In this document: positions 1 to 8,930 of the stretch, piece by piece
How positions within the stretch are numbered: the first letter of the stretch is position 1
How the letters are laid out: every line of letters starts with the position of its first letter
From: Lachnospiraceae bacterium
GTDB taxonomy: Bacteria > Bacillota > Clostridia > Lachnospirales > Lachnospiraceae
NCBI GenBank assembly: GCA_024692885.1
Contig: JAILLZ010000038.1
Coordinates: 1-36,738 of the forward strand
Length of the DNA: 36,738 nucleotides
Direction: 5' to 3'
Position numbers and translations under genes: made by a program
Notes under the pieces: generated by a model
Database searches by the model: none
What the model was told of the DNA's origin: nothing
What the model saw: the letters and a program-made list of their open reading frames with translations, nothing else

Positions 1-12
1 GAATCCGAACTC

Positions 13-233
13 CATCCCCGGTAAGATTTATTACCATAAAATCAGTTGCTTTACGCAGTGTGGCTTCGTTTTACTTGGTGAATAAGCAGTTTTCCCCATC
101 GCATGCGGAGAATACCGTTCAAGCGAAGCGCGTTTATTCGAAGCATGCGTAATCATGGGAAAACTGCATGAACCTAGAAAAACAGTCACACAAGGTCGCA
201 ACTGATTTTATCGGTATAAATCTAACGGGGATG
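13..233. repeat. 221-bp imperfect palindrome (MITE-like element or structured RNA)
   Basis: The two halves are complementary almost end to end. Bases 13-49 (starting catccccg) pair with 197-233 (ending cggggatg), with only a few bulges. Bases 50-85 pair more loosely with 168-196. Bases 86-96 (gcagttttccc) pair perfectly with 157-167 (gggaaaactgc), and 100-106 (cgcatgc) pair with 143-149 (gcatgcg). The apex lies around 115-135. There is no coding potential and no obvious target-site duplication. A palindromic mobile-element remnant and a rod-shaped noncoding RNA are both possible. The structure is seen directly, but its identity is unknown. Confidence 0.75.
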
Positions 234-380
234 TCAGACATACGTTTCTTGCGATGCGCCTCCTTAGGATTGCTCATGAATTTCGTCTAAAGAAAATAAA
301 ACATATAACCGGCGTAGTTCATCCGATATTCGTAAATAAACAGAACACATAGACTGTTCAAAAAATATAGAATTCCGCAG

Positions 381-413
381 AAAAAGGGTCTTCGAAGTGA
401 TTCGAAAACCCTT
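381..413 (-). terminator. Intrinsic terminator of the rpe operon
   Basis: On the minus strand a 13-bp stem (401-413 pairing with 384-396, one G-U pair) closes a 4-base loop at 397-400 and is followed by a run of five T. It lies about 25 bases after the rpe stop codon, so it ends the long priA-to-rpe operon. Confidence 0.9.
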
Positions 414-437
414 AGTTATTGAGTAAAAATACATGAG

Positions 438-1088
438 TTAATTAAGCTTCTGAAGGAATGCTTCCACATTCTCCGCGATATCTCCGCTAAAAACAGCACT
501 GCCCGCTACGAAGATGTTGGCTCCGGCATCCTTCAATATCTCGATATTCTCAAGGCTTACGCCACCGTCAACCTCAATGTCTGTCTTGAGCTTTCTATCG
601 GTGATGATTTTCTTCAAATCACGAACCTTATCGATTGTGTAGGTGATGAGTTTCTGTCCTCCAAAGCCCGGATTTACTGTCATTATAAGCACCATATCCA
701 CCTTTGGAAGAATATAATCCAAAACAGAAAGGCTGGTTGCGGGATTTAAAGCAACACCGGCAAGTATTCCTTTTTCATGAATCATATCGATGGTTCTGTC
801 CAAATGCTTACAAGCCTCAGCATGAACCGTGATAATGTCCGCGCCTGCTTCAACAAAATCGTCTATGTATCTGTCCGGATCGTTTATCATGAGATGAACA
901 TCAAAAATCTTGTCTGTGCACGGTCTGATTGTTCTTATTACCGGAAGGCCGATAGAGATACTTGGCACAAACATTCCGTCCATAATATCAATATGAACGT
1001 ACTGAGCGCCTGCCTCATCCATTATTCTTATCTGTTCGCCAAGCTTTGAAAAATCTGCCGATAATATCGAAGGTGCCAAACAATCCAT
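438..1088 (-). CDS. rpe: Ribulose-phosphate 3-epimerase
   Basis: Interconverts D-ribulose 5-phosphate and D-xylulose 5-phosphate in the cytosolic pentose phosphate pathway. The 216-residue product has the complete family signature of a single TIM barrel: APSILSADF at the N terminus, HIDIMDG with the metal-binding His and Asp, VHLM, the phosphate-gripping VNPGFGGQ loop and VDGG near the end. The start at 1088 is chosen because AAGGAG stands about six bases upstream. An ATG ten codons earlier would overlap rsgA and lacks that site. It is the last gene of the housekeeping operon. In many Firmicutes a thiamine pyrophosphokinase gene follows, but here a terminator comes instead. Confidence 0.96.
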   Translation of the reverse strand: MDCLAPSILSADFSKLGEQIRIMDEAGAQYVHIDIMDGMFVPSISIGLPVIRTIRPCTDKIFDVHLMINDPDRYIDDFVEAGADIITVHAEACKHLDRTIDMIHEKGILAGVALNPATSLSVLDYILPKVDMVLIMTVNPGFGGQKLITYTIDKVRDLKKIITDRKLKTDIEVDGGVSLENIEILKDAGANIFVAGSAVFSGDIAENVEAFLQKLN

Positions 1089-1098
1089 ATTTTTCTCC

Positions 1099-1977
1099 TT
1101 AAAATCGCTTCTCATCATTTATTTCTTTGTATATTAACCTGTATCCTTTATATCTTTCTTTTGAAATGAAACCGTCTCTCACGGCGTCCTTGACTCCGCA
1201 ATCCGGCTCATTTATGTGACTGCAGCCTATAAATCTGCAGTTTTTTTCATACTCAATGAATTCCGGGAAATATCTCCAGAGGTCTTCCTTCTCAAGCCCC
1301 GGTATAACAAGAGAGCTGAATCCCGGAGTGTCCATGATATAAGTATCTTCCCCCACAGGGACAAGCTCAGTGTGCCTTGTAGTGTTTTTGCCTCGCTCAA
1401 TCTTGGCACTTATCTCTCCGGTTTCCATATTTGCCTCAGGGCAGATAGCATTTATTAGAGATGATTTTCCCACACCTGAAGGCCCTGCTACTGCAGAAGT
1501 TTTGCCTTTTATAAGATCTCTTATCTCATCGAGTCCCTCATTGTCATAGGTGCTGGTGTATACCAGATTGTAGCCGGTATTTCGATAAATGGCGCTGATT
1601 CTCTCCTGTTCCTCGTCGTCTATCTGATCCGACTTGTTAAAACAGATGGTCACAGGAATATTCTGAAATCCCATCATCACCAAAAAACGATCCAAGAGAT
1701 TAAAATTCGGCTTCGGCACGGCAGACGCAAACATAATAAGAGCCTGGTCTATGTTTGAAACCATAGGACGAACCAATTCGTTCTTTCTAGGAAGGATTTC
1801 TATGATGTTGCCTTCCATGTCCTTCTCGTGGGTTATCTCAATTTTCACATTGTCACCCACAAGCGGTTTCATCTTTTTCTGTCTGAATATTCCTTTTGCC
1901 TTACATTGATAAATACCGGATTCCGCTACGTGAACGTAGTAGAATCCGGATATTCCTTTTACAATCTTTCCTGTCAT
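1099..1977 (-). CDS. rsgA: Ribosome small subunit-dependent GTPase A
   Basis: A late 30S-subunit assembly factor whose GTPase activity is stimulated by the ribosome. The 292 residues show an N-terminal OB-fold, then a circularly permuted GTPase in which NKSD (G4) precedes the P-loop GPSGVGKSS (G1) and DTPG (G3). A C-terminal zinc motif of the C-x4-C-x-H-x5-C kind (CRFIGCSH...C) follows. All of this is typical of RsgA/YloQ, and the length is normal. It starts 13 bases after prkC and ends 10 bases before the rpe start. The adjacency to prpC-prkC is conserved in Firmicutes. RsgA is a reported PrkC substrate in Bacillus, but that link is only inferred here. Confidence 0.96.
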   Translation of the reverse strand: MTGKIVKGISGFYYVHVAESGIYQCKAKGIFRQKKMKPLVGDNVKIEITHEKDMEGNIIEILPRKNELVRPMVSNIDQALIMFASAVPKPNFNLLDRFLVMMGFQNIPVTICFNKSDQIDDEEQERISAIYRNTGYNLVYTSTYDNEGLDEIRDLIKGKTSAVAGPSGVGKSSLINAICPEANMETGEISAKIERGKNTTRHTELVPVGEDTYIMDTPGFSSLVIPGLEKEDLWRYFPEFIEYEKNCRFIGCSHINEPDCGVKDAVRDGFISKERYKGYRLIYKEINDEKRF

Positions 1978-1990
1978 TAATTATGTTCTT

Positions 1991-4105
1991 TTATTCCTGT
2001 GTAAAAGTAACGTTAATTGTTTCCTGACTTGTGGAACCGTCATCGTATGTCCATGTGATTACTATGGTTCCGGATGTATAGTTTTCAATGCCTGTAACAC
2101 TTACTGTGTATGGGAAATCTCCTGCACTAACATCCTTAATGGTCTTTATCTTTCCTCCATCCGAATTGTAGAGAACAATCTTTGCGGAGCTTACTTCATC
2201 ATCCTCAGGATCAGGGATGGTGTATGAACATGAATATGTTGTAGTCTCTTTTCCAAGGCTGATAACAAGGCTTATGGTTGCTCCCTTGTCTGCATTGGTT
2301 CCAGCTGCGATACTTTGGCTGATAACATTTCCTTCTGTAACCGTGTCGCTGTATGCGGTTGAAGTTGTAACAGAGAATCCGAGATTTGTGAGTGTTGACT
2401 TGGCTGTAGCCTCAGCAACGCCTCCCGTAGTAACATCCGGCACCTGAACCTGCTCTGCACCCTTACTTACAACGATGGCAACCGTATCACCCTTAACTGC
2501 GGAAGCTCCCGCGATTGGTGACTGTGAAATGACTTTTCCCGATGCCACTGTTGAGCTGTACTCATAAGTGATATTTGATTCGGTGCATGAAAGTCCGCTG
2601 CTTGTAATGGTGGACATTGCAGTTGTGGATTCAAGTCCCGTAACCGCCGGAACCGATACAGGCTCCGCACCCTTACTAACAGTAACCTTAATAGTAGTAT
2701 TCAAATCAACGTTTGTTCCCTCTGCCACATCCTGAGCCATTATCTGACCTTCAGAATATCTATCCGAGTACTCTGTTGCTGTCTGCTGAATTCCAAGTCC
2801 GAGTTCATTAAGCTTTGTCTTGGCCTCATCATATGTTGAGCCCAAAACGCTTATCATTGAAACTCCTGAGCTTGACGACTCTGTCTCGGTATTTCCTGTG
2901 AGGGAAGCCGAAGTATCTATGGTAGTCTCTGTCTCGGTGACAGTTGTCTCTGTCTCAGTGTCCTTTGTTTTGCTCTTCTTTGAAGAACCGAACACTCCCA
3001 AGATACTTCCCAAAAGATAAAGAATAATGATGATAATGATTACGGCCGCTGCTATTCCGGCACCTGTAACTATCTTTTCAAGCTTCGGATTTAAGAAGCC
3101 TTCTTCAAATTCATCGTCCTCGTCTTCGTCATCGTCATATTCATCTTCGTCGTCTTCGTATTTCTTTCTGCTCGAAGGAATAACGCCTACGCTCTTTGCA
3201 TCCTTAATTCTGCCAAGCTCATCATCCGAGATGACTCTTGTCTTTTCTGCTTCTCCTGTTGCCGCGATAACAACAAAGTCTTCGTCAGGGCTGATTAGTA
3301 CCTTCTTCAGGTCAATCATGAGATCGCCTATAGACTGATATCTTCTCTCAACACTCTTCTGTGTACACTTTAAGATGATTTTCTCAAGACTGATAGGAAG
3401 GTTTGATGCATAAACCGATGGGTTTACCATCTCTTCCTGAAGATGGCCAAGAGCAACTGCTACAGTTGTCTCTCCGTCGAAAGGTACTCTTCCGGTAACC
3501 ATCTCATACATTACAATACCGAGTGAATAGATATCGCTCTTTCCGTCTACAAAACCGTTTCTTGCCTGCTCCGGAGATGCATAATGAACTGAGCCCATGA
3601 CATCTGCACTTATGGTGTTGTTTGAAACAGCACGTGCGATACCGAAGTCGGTAACCTTTGCTTTTCCGTCAGTGGAAATCAGGATGTTCTGCGGCTTGAT
3701 ATCTCTGTGAATAATGTTTTTCGCATGAGCAGCCTCGATACCTCTTCCCACCTGAATAGCGATGCTGACAGCTTCTTTGTATGAAAGCTGTCCCTTTTTC
3801 TCAATATATGTTTTTAATGTGATTCCTTCCACGTACTCCATAACGATGAAATACATGCCGTCCTGGCTTCCTACATCATAAATATTTACGATATTAGGGT
3901 GCTCAAGTCCTGCTGCTGACTGGGCTTCACTTCTGAACTTTCTGACAAAATTGGTGTCCTCGGAAAACTCCTGTTTCAACACCTTTATAGCTACTACTCG
4001 TCCAAGGATGTGATCCATGGCCTTGTAGACATCTGACATTCCACCTGCGCCTACGCGCTCTATAACTTCGTATCTGTCCGCTACGAACATACCTTTTTCC
4101 AACAT
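1991..4105 (-). CDS. prkC: PASTA-domain Ser/Thr protein kinase
   Basis: A transmembrane Hanks-type kinase that senses peptidoglycan fragments and phosphorylates cytoplasmic targets. Of 704 residues, 10-270 form the kinase: glycine loop GAGGMSDV, K41 in VAIK, HRD at 133-135, DFG at 153-155, and an APE-like SPE. A very acidic Asp/Glu stretch (about 317-335) precedes the single membrane helix (347-369), which is followed by a Thr/Glu linker, three PASTA repeats (about 415-479, 483-548, 553-617) and a C-terminal Ig-like tail. The start at 4105 has GAGG six bases upstream and lies one base after the prpC stop. An ATG at 4123 has no ribosome site and would overlap prpC. Confidence 0.95.
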   Translation of the reverse strand: MLEKGMFVADRYEVIERVGAGGMSDVYKAMDHILGRVVAIKVLKQEFSEDTNFVRKFRSEAQSAAGLEHPNIVNIYDVGSQDGMYFIVMEYVEGITLKTYIEKKGQLSYKEAVSIAIQVGRGIEAAHAKNIIHRDIKPQNILISTDGKAKVTDFGIARAVSNNTISADVMGSVHYASPEQARNGFVDGKSDIYSLGIVMYEMVTGRVPFDGETTVAVALGHLQEEMVNPSVYASNLPISLEKIILKCTQKSVERRYQSIGDLMIDLKKVLISPDEDFVVIAATGEAEKTRVISDDELGRIKDAKSVGVIPSSRKKYEDDEDEYDDDEDEDDEFEEGFLNPKLEKIVTGAGIAAAVIIIIIILYLLGSILGVFGSSKKSKTKDTETETTVTETETTIDTSASLTGNTETESSSSGVSMISVLGSTYDEAKTKLNELGLGIQQTATEYSDRYSEGQIMAQDVAEGTNVDLNTTIKVTVSKGAEPVSVPAVTGLESTTAMSTITSSGLSCTESNITYEYSSTVASGKVISQSPIAGASAVKGDTVAIVVSKGAEQVQVPDVTTGGVAEATAKSTLTNLGFSVTTSTAYSDTVTEGNVISQSIAAGTNADKGATISLVISLGKETTTYSCSYTIPDPEDDEVSSAKIVLYNSDGGKIKTIKDVSAGDFPYTVSVTGIENYTSGTIVITWTYDDGSTSQETINVTFTQE

Positions 4106-4106
4106 A

Positions 4107-4841
4107 CTATACCTCGTCTGCATACGGATCTATGACTATGACTGAAATATTGTCAAGTCCTCCGTTTCGATTTGCCGTCTCAATCAATTTTTCGGCTTTT
4201 TCTGCAACATCCCTCTGAGTCAATACTATCTGTCTTATATCACGGTCATCCACCATGTTGGATAATCCGTCGGAGCAGAGGATAATGTTGTCTTTTTTCT
4301 TTATTTTTACATTAAAAAAGTCAACCTCCAATGAAGAGGAGACTCCCACGGCGCGGGTGATAATGTGCTTGTCTGGATGTTCCCTGGCGGAAAGCCTGTC
4401 AACCTCCCCACGCTTTACCATCTCTTCGACCAGTGAATGATCGGTGGTAATCTGCTTTATGTCTTTGTTTATAACGTATAATCTGCTATCTCCGACATTT
4501 GCCACAAGCATTCTGTCTTCGAAAACGGAGCAGGCAACGATGGTTGTTCCCATACCTTCGTATGCCTCATCCTCTTTTGCTTTTAAAATAATATTCCTGT
4601 TTGCCTCATATATGGCATCGTTGAAGAGTTCCTTTGCATCATCTTTTTTGGATGCTGTAACACTGTCAACAATCGTTTTTACCGCGCATTGGGATGCGTA
4701 ATCTCCGGCCTTGTGGCCTCCCATTCCATCTGCGACAATAAAGAGGTTCGGCAGGTTTCCTACCGGCTTTTCGGAAGAAAAGATGCAGTCCTGATTCATG
4801 CTTCTTTTTTGTCCGATATCCGTGATGGAAAATGTCTTCAT
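4107..4841 (-). CDS. prpC: PP2C-family Ser/Thr protein phosphatase
   Basis: The metal-dependent phosphatase that reverses the action of the adjacent PrkC kinase. The 244-residue cytosolic protein shows the PP2C (PPM) motifs: the N-terminal RSMNQD, ADGMGGHKAGD with metal-binding Asp and Gly, GTT, NVGDSR, CSDGLSN and GGLDNIS with its metal Asp. It has no membrane segment, and its length is typical of the bacterial minimal phosphatase. Its start overlaps the rlmN stop by four bases (ATGA), and prkC starts one base after its own stop, so the three are very probably translationally coupled. The gene name follows the Bacillus usage; stp is used elsewhere. Confidence 0.95.
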   Translation of the reverse strand: MKTFSITDIGQKRSMNQDCIFSSEKPVGNLPNLFIVADGMGGHKAGDYASQCAVKTIVDSVTASKKDDAKELFNDAIYEANRNIILKAKEDEAYEGMGTTIVACSVFEDRMLVANVGDSRLYVINKDIKQITTDHSLVEEMVKRGEVDRLSAREHPDKHIITRAVGVSSSLEVDFFNVKIKKKDNIILCSDGLSNMVDDRDIRQIVLTQRDVAEKAEKLIETANRNGGLDNISVIVIDPYADEV

Positions 4842-5881
4842 GAATTTGCCTCTCTTAAATAACGTCTCCTAAGTTGTCCGCAGGCACCTTGTATATCCCT
4901 GCCCATTTCCCTTCTAATAGTAACATTTATCGACTTTTTTTCAAGTTTATTTTTGAAGGCCACAACCGCGGAATTATCGGGTGATTTAAAGTCTCTTTCC
5001 CTTATCGGATTGACCGGAATAAGGTTTATGTGACAGTTCATTCCGGCTATGAGTGAAGCGAGCTCTCTTGCGTCCTCCTCAGTATCGTTCACGCCCGCAA
5101 CCAGGCTGTACTCAAAGGTGATACGTCTTCCTGTCTGCTCAAAATAGTATCTGCAGGCATCAAGCACCTCTGAGAGCTCATATTTCTTTGCGATAGGCAT
5201 GAGTTCTTCCCTCTTGCTCTGATTTGATGCGTGAAGAGAAAGTGCAAGATTAATCTGTGGTTTCATGTCGGCCAGTTCCTTTATTTTTGGCACTATACCG
5301 CAGGTTGAAACCGTGATGTTTCTCTGCCCGAGATTAAGCCCGTCTCCGTTTGAAATGAGTTCAAGGAACCTGGTGAAATTCTCGAAATTATCCAAAGGTT
5401 CCCCACTTCCCATAACCACAACATGGGAAACTCTCTCGCCTGTATCCTTTGAAATTCTGTAAATCTGCTCCAACATCTCTGAAGCGGTAAGTCCTCTTAC
5501 CACTCCGTCTATTGTTGACGCGCAAAATCTGCAACCCATGCGGCAGCCGACCTGGGATGAAATACACACTGAATTTCCGAATTTATAGCGCATCAAAACG
5601 CTCTCTATTATATTCCCATCCGAAAGTTCAAAAAGGTACTTCTTTGTCCCGTCTATCTGCGATGACAGTATCTCTACAGGATTAAGCACCACAAGGTCTG
5701 CGTTTTCCTTCAGCACTTCCCTGAACTTTGCGGACAGATTCGTCATTTCATCAAACGAAGCCACATGCTTAATGTGCATCCACTCGTATATCTGCTTTGC
5801 TCTGAAAGGCTTTTCTCCAAGTTCCGAAACAAAGCTTTTTAGTTCTTCCATATTCATGGATTTGATATCTTTTTTATCCAT
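4838..5881 (-). CDS. rlmN: 23S rRNA/tRNA adenine-C2 methyltransferase RlmN
   Basis: A radical-SAM enzyme that methylates C2 of A2503 in 23S rRNA and of A37 in certain tRNAs. The 347-residue product has the Fe-S cluster motif C113-x3-C117-x2-C120 (CRMGCRFC). It also has the GSGEPLDN motif and the conserved C-terminal cysteine (about residue 334, in QGACGQL) that forms the methyl-bearing adduct in this family. A Cfr resistance enzyme would share the fold, but this operon position and overall sequence fit RlmN. It overlaps rsmB by eight bases and prpC by four, so it sits inside the coupled operon. Confidence 0.95.
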   Translation of the reverse strand: MDKKDIKSMNMEELKSFVSELGEKPFRAKQIYEWMHIKHVASFDEMTNLSAKFREVLKENADLVVLNPVEILSSQIDGTKKYLFELSDGNIIESVLMRYKFGNSVCISSQVGCRMGCRFCASTIDGVVRGLTASEMLEQIYRISKDTGERVSHVVVMGSGEPLDNFENFTRFLELISNGDGLNLGQRNITVSTCGIVPKIKELADMKPQINLALSLHASNQSKREELMPIAKKYELSEVLDACRYYFEQTGRRITFEYSLVAGVNDTEEDARELASLIAGMNCHINLIPVNPIRERDFKSPDNSAVVAFKNKLEKKSINVTIRREMGRDIQGACGQLRRRYLREANS

Positions 5882-7292
5882 TATTTCTCACCATTTTTGC
5901 TATGTAAAAGCCGTCCGAAATGCCGTTGTCGAAAAAGAGCTGCTTCTCAAATACAAGAGAAAACTCCTTGTGTTTCGCAAGGAAATACTTTGTATTGTTC
6001 TCGTTTTCGTCCCTGTTCATTGTACAGGTAGAAAACATAAGTGTTCCCTCAGACTTAACATACTGCCAAACCGTATCAAGTATCTCTCTCTGAAGTGCGG
6101 CAAGGCTATCCAAGCCTTCCTCCGTCAGATGATATTTGATGTCAGTCTTTCTTCTTATAACACCCATTCCGGAGCACGGAAGATCTGCAATAACAATGTC
6201 GGCTTTTCCGACAGCATCCTCGTCTCGCACTGTGGCATCAAACACTTTAGCTTCAGCATTCTTAACCTGATTTCTTGCGAGAGTGTCTTTTATCATGTCC
6301 ACTTTGTAATCGGACTTGTCTCTTGCCTCCACATATCCTGTGCCCTTTAAGAGCTCTGCCATGTGAATGGCTTTTCCTCCGGGTGCGGCGCAGACATCGA
6401 TACAGTAATCATTTTCCTTGCAGCCCGCGAGAGCAGAAACCAGAATACTGCTGACATCCTGAACCACAAAGAGTCCCTCATTAAATTCCGGGATTGCTCC
6501 AATGTGGTCGTAGTTTTCTATCTCAAATACATTGTCAATTTCCTGCAGTAATTTATCCGTCTGTGAATCCATCACATCGGATTTATCCGTATGCAAATCA
6601 TTTCCATGGGATTCGCCATCTGAAAGCGAATCATGGAATAATCTTTCGACATCAACTGGTTTCACAGATATTCCCTGCGCCTCAAGTCTTTTCTTTAGTT
6701 CTTCTGGACTTATCCTGTCGGTGTTTGTTCTGATTATGGTAGGGGCTTCCCTGTGGCTTGCTATGGCAAGGGATTTTGCCTTCTCCCTGCCGTAGTCTTT
6801 AATCCACTTAAATACCATCCACTTCGGAATGGAGTACTCCACACTCAAAGCCAACGCAAAATCCTTTTTTTCGTCCGGATATTCGATGGAATCAAGGTTT
6901 CTTGCTAAATTCCTTAAGACTCCGTTTACAAAGCCTTTTAACGTCTTAAATCCTCTTTTTCCGGCCAGCTTAACAGCCTCATTGCAGACAGCGGACTCCG
7001 GAACCGAATCCATGTATTTAAGCTGATAGACTCCCATTCTTAAGATGTTAAGAATTACCGGCTTCATCTTTTTCGTTTTTGTCTTTGAAAAAGAATCAAT
7101 TATGTAATCTATCTCTATAAGGTTTTCCAAAGTTCCCTCGGAGACTCTGGTGATAAAGCTTCTGTCCCTTTTCTCAAGATACTGGTATTTTTCCAGGACA
7201 GAACGAACAGCGAGATGGCTGTACTCACCATCCCGCGTAACTACCAACAATATTTCAAGTATAAGATCACGACTATTTACAGAATCAGTCAC
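5874..7292 (-). CDS. rsmB: 16S rRNA m5C967 methyltransferase RsmB
   Basis: Methylates C967 of 16S rRNA using SAM. With a GTG start at 7292 the protein has 472 residues: a NusB-like RNA-binding domain (about 1-135), then a Rossmann methyltransferase with the SAM motif CAAPGGK (301-307). The two family cysteines are C373 in LPCSGMG and C423 in STCT. The GTG start is chosen because GGAGG stands eight bases upstream and the overlap with the metallopeptidase gene is then only eight bases. A TTG at 7358 would overlap far more. Odd feature: a hydrophilic Asp/Ser/His-rich insert at about residues 217-252, just before the methyltransferase core, which I do not expect in the family. Confidence 0.93.
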   Translation of the reverse strand: MTDSVNSRDLILEILLVVTRDGEYSHLAVRSVLEKYQYLEKRDRSFITRVSEGTLENLIEIDYIIDSFSKTKTKKMKPVILNILRMGVYQLKYMDSVPESAVCNEAVKLAGKRGFKTLKGFVNGVLRNLARNLDSIEYPDEKKDFALALSVEYSIPKWMVFKWIKDYGREKAKSLAIASHREAPTIIRTNTDRISPEELKKRLEAQGISVKPVDVERLFHDSLSDGESHGNDLHTDKSDVMDSQTDKLLQEIDNVFEIENYDHIGAIPEFNEGLFVVQDVSSILVSALAGCKENDYCIDVCAAPGGKAIHMAELLKGTGYVEARDKSDYKVDMIKDTLARNQVKNAEAKVFDATVRDEDAVGKADIVIADLPCSGMGVIRRKTDIKYHLTEEGLDSLAALQREILDTVWQYVKSEGTLMFSTCTMNRDENENNTKYFLAKHKEFSLVFEKQLFFDNGISDGFYIAKMVRNNG

Positions 7293-8007
7293 GTCTTCTT
7301 CCTCCGAATAAAAGAACAAGTCTAAGGAGCTGCAAAATAGATGCTGCAGCACTTGCAACGTATGTGAGGGCAGCGGCGTTCAACACTGCTCTTGTGTAAG
7401 GGAGCTCATCATCTCCAAGGATTCCAAGTCCCGCAAGAAGGTTCATCGCTCTTCCGCTGGCGTCATATTCCACAGGCAAAGTCACAAGCTGGAAAAGAAC
7501 TGAAAGAGAGAACATGAGAATTCCTATCTCTATCATCAATGTTCCGGTACTGCTTGTGAACAAAAATCCTATTACTATAAGAGGCCATGCAAGGTATGAG
7601 CCGATATTTGCCACAGGTACAAGGTTTGATCTGAATGCCAAAGGCTTGTATCCGACAAAATCCTGAATTGCATGTCCGCACTCGTGCGCAGCAACTCCGA
7701 CCGCAGCTACCGATGTACTGTTGTAAACTGCATCAGAAAGATTCAGTGTTCTGTTTGCCGGATTATAATGGTCTGTAAGATTTCCTCTGACATGGCAAAC
7801 TTCCACATCGTAAATGCCGTTTTCCCTGAGAATTCTCTCAGCCACTTCGCGGCCGGTCATATTTGATCTGCTTCTTACTTTTGCATATTTGTTATAAGTC
7901 GATTTAACTCTTGCCGATGCTATGAGACAGATAACCGCTCCGATCAGGACAAGAAGATAGGTCCAGTCAAAACCGTAACCGTACATGTAACCGCTTCCGT
8001 AATACAT
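7285..8007 (-). CDS. YugP-like membrane zinc metallopeptidase
   Basis: A predicted membrane zinc peptidase of the YugP family (Peptidase_M, PF04298 type), whose substrate is unknown. The 240-residue product has one N-terminal helix (about 15-32). The zinc motif HECGH lies in AAHECGHAIQD (about residues 108-118), followed by a run of hydrophobic segments (about 135-180 and 205-235). A short Tyr/Gly-rich start and a Gly-Arg-rich end flank this. Its start shares a base with the fmt stop (TAATG), and its tail GGAAGAAGAC encodes part of the rsmB ribosome site. The position between fmt and rsmB is common in Clostridia. Confidence 0.9.
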   Translation of the reverse strand: MYYGSGYMYGYGFDWTYLLVLIGAVICLIASARVKSTYNKYAKVRSRSNMTGREVAERILRENGIYDVEVCHVRGNLTDHYNPANRTLNLSDAVYNSTSVAAVGVAAHECGHAIQDFVGYKPLAFRSNLVPVANIGSYLAWPLIVIGFLFTSSTGTLMIEIGILMFSLSVLFQLVTLPVEYDASGRAMNLLAGLGILGDDELPYTRAVLNAAALTYVASAAASILQLLRLVLLFGGRRRD

Positions 8008-8930
8008 TATAAATCGCCCTCCTCAACTTTGAATCCGCGAAGAAACGCATCCGTTGTCATACGTTTTTTTCCTTCAAGCTGCACTTCAAGCACATCTAAA
8101 ACTCCTTCGCCTGTCTGAATGTGCAGACTGTTTTTATCCACAAAACAAACCTGACCCGGCTTAAAGGAAGTATTCTCCTTTAAAACTGCTGCCTTCCAGA
8201 TTTTAAGTGTTTTACCGGCTATATGAGTATATGCGCTCGGCCATGGATTGAGTCCTCTGATAAGACACTCTATCTCTTTTGCGGACTTTGTGAAATCTAT
8301 CTCGCCCATGGTCTTGCTTATCATTCCGACATGTGTAGCCTCCTCATCATTTTGCTTTGTGAATACGGCTTCACCTTTTTCTATTTTCTCCATGGTCTTT
8401 ACGCAAAGCTTTGCTCCGACCACTGCAAGCTTATCAAAGAGGCTTCCGCCTGTCTCGTCCTCCTCGATGACAACCTCTTCTTTTTCTATCATGTCTCCGG
8501 TATCAAGCCCAACATCCATTCTCATGATGGTGACTCCGGATTTCTCGTCTCCGTTAATCACAGACCACTGAATAGGCGCTGCTCCCCTGTACTTTGGTAA
8601 AAGGGATGCGTGCACATTGATACAGCAGTACTTTGGCATGTCGATAATCTCCTTTGGGAGAATCTGTCCGAAAGCAGCAACGACTATCATATCAGGCTCG
8701 AAGCCTTTTAAATATTCCACACACTCAGGATTTCTCACACGCTTAGGCTGAAAAACCTCTATACCGTGTTCCAAAGCAACTTCCTTTACAGGTGGAAAAG
8801 ACATATTTCCGCCTCTTCCCTTTGGCTTGTCCGGCTGAGTGACAACGAGTACAACCTCGTGTCCCGCTTTTATTATTTCTTCCAACGTCCCCACGGCAAA
8901 ATCCGGGGTTCCCATAAAAATAACTCTCAT
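8007..8930 (-). CDS. fmt: Methionyl-tRNA formyltransferase
   Basis: Formylates initiator Met-tRNA with 10-formyl-tetrahydrofolate, preparing translation initiation. The 307-residue protein begins MRVIFMGTPDFA and carries the folate-binding and catalytic region HASLLPKYRGAAPIQW (about 108-123), with the catalytic Asn in INVHAS, His in NVHAS and a downstream Asp in GLDTGD. A C-terminal OB-like domain (about 205-307) follows. It overlaps def by one base (TAATG), the usual pairing, because the formyl group added here is later removed by Def. Confidence 0.96.
   Translation of the reverse strand: MRVIFMGTPDFAVGTLEEIIKAGHEVVLVVTQPDKPKGRGGNMSFPPVKEVALEHGIEVFQPKRVRNPECVEYLKGFEPDMIVVAAFGQILPKEIIDMPKYCCINVHASLLPKYRGAAPIQWSVINGDEKSGVTIMRMDVGLDTGDMIEKEEVVIEEDETGGSLFDKLAVVGAKLCVKTMEKIEKGEAVFTKQNDEEATHVGMISKTMGEIDFTKSAKEIECLIRGLNPWPSAYTHIAGKTLKIWKAAVLKENTSFKPGQVCFVDKNSLHIQTGEGVLDVLEVQLEGKKRMTTDAFLRGFKVEEGDL

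Larger units (their letters stand above)
1..437. other. Intergenic region downstream of rpe
   Basis: No convincing reading frame or RNA gene of a known family is visible here. It holds the rpe terminator (381-413) and a large imperfect palindrome (13-233), both listed separately. Bases 234-380 contain only a short dyad (gaaca at 343-347 and tgttc at 355-359) and an SD-like run (minus-strand TAAGGAGG near 259-266) that is not followed by an open frame. Confidence 0.7.

Noticed and set aside
13..233. 6S RNA or SRP RNA
   Set aside because: The rod shape and size are suggestive, but I see neither the SRP Alu or tetraloop signatures nor a clear 6S central bubble, and no promoter and terminator pair frames it.
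1089..1118. Upstream start for rpe, and similar long starts for rsmB (7358), the papain-like protease (30610), the zinc-ribbon gene (16868), prkC (4123), and the glycosyltransferases (19292 and 35259)
   Set aside because: Each would add residues foreign to the family or overlap the previous gene. Some use TTG, and the chosen downstream starts have better ribosome sites or fit the signal peptide.
5772..6350. 192-codon plus-strand frame
   Set aside because: It is fully antisense to rlmN and rsmB, both of which have complete catalytic motifs on the minus strand.
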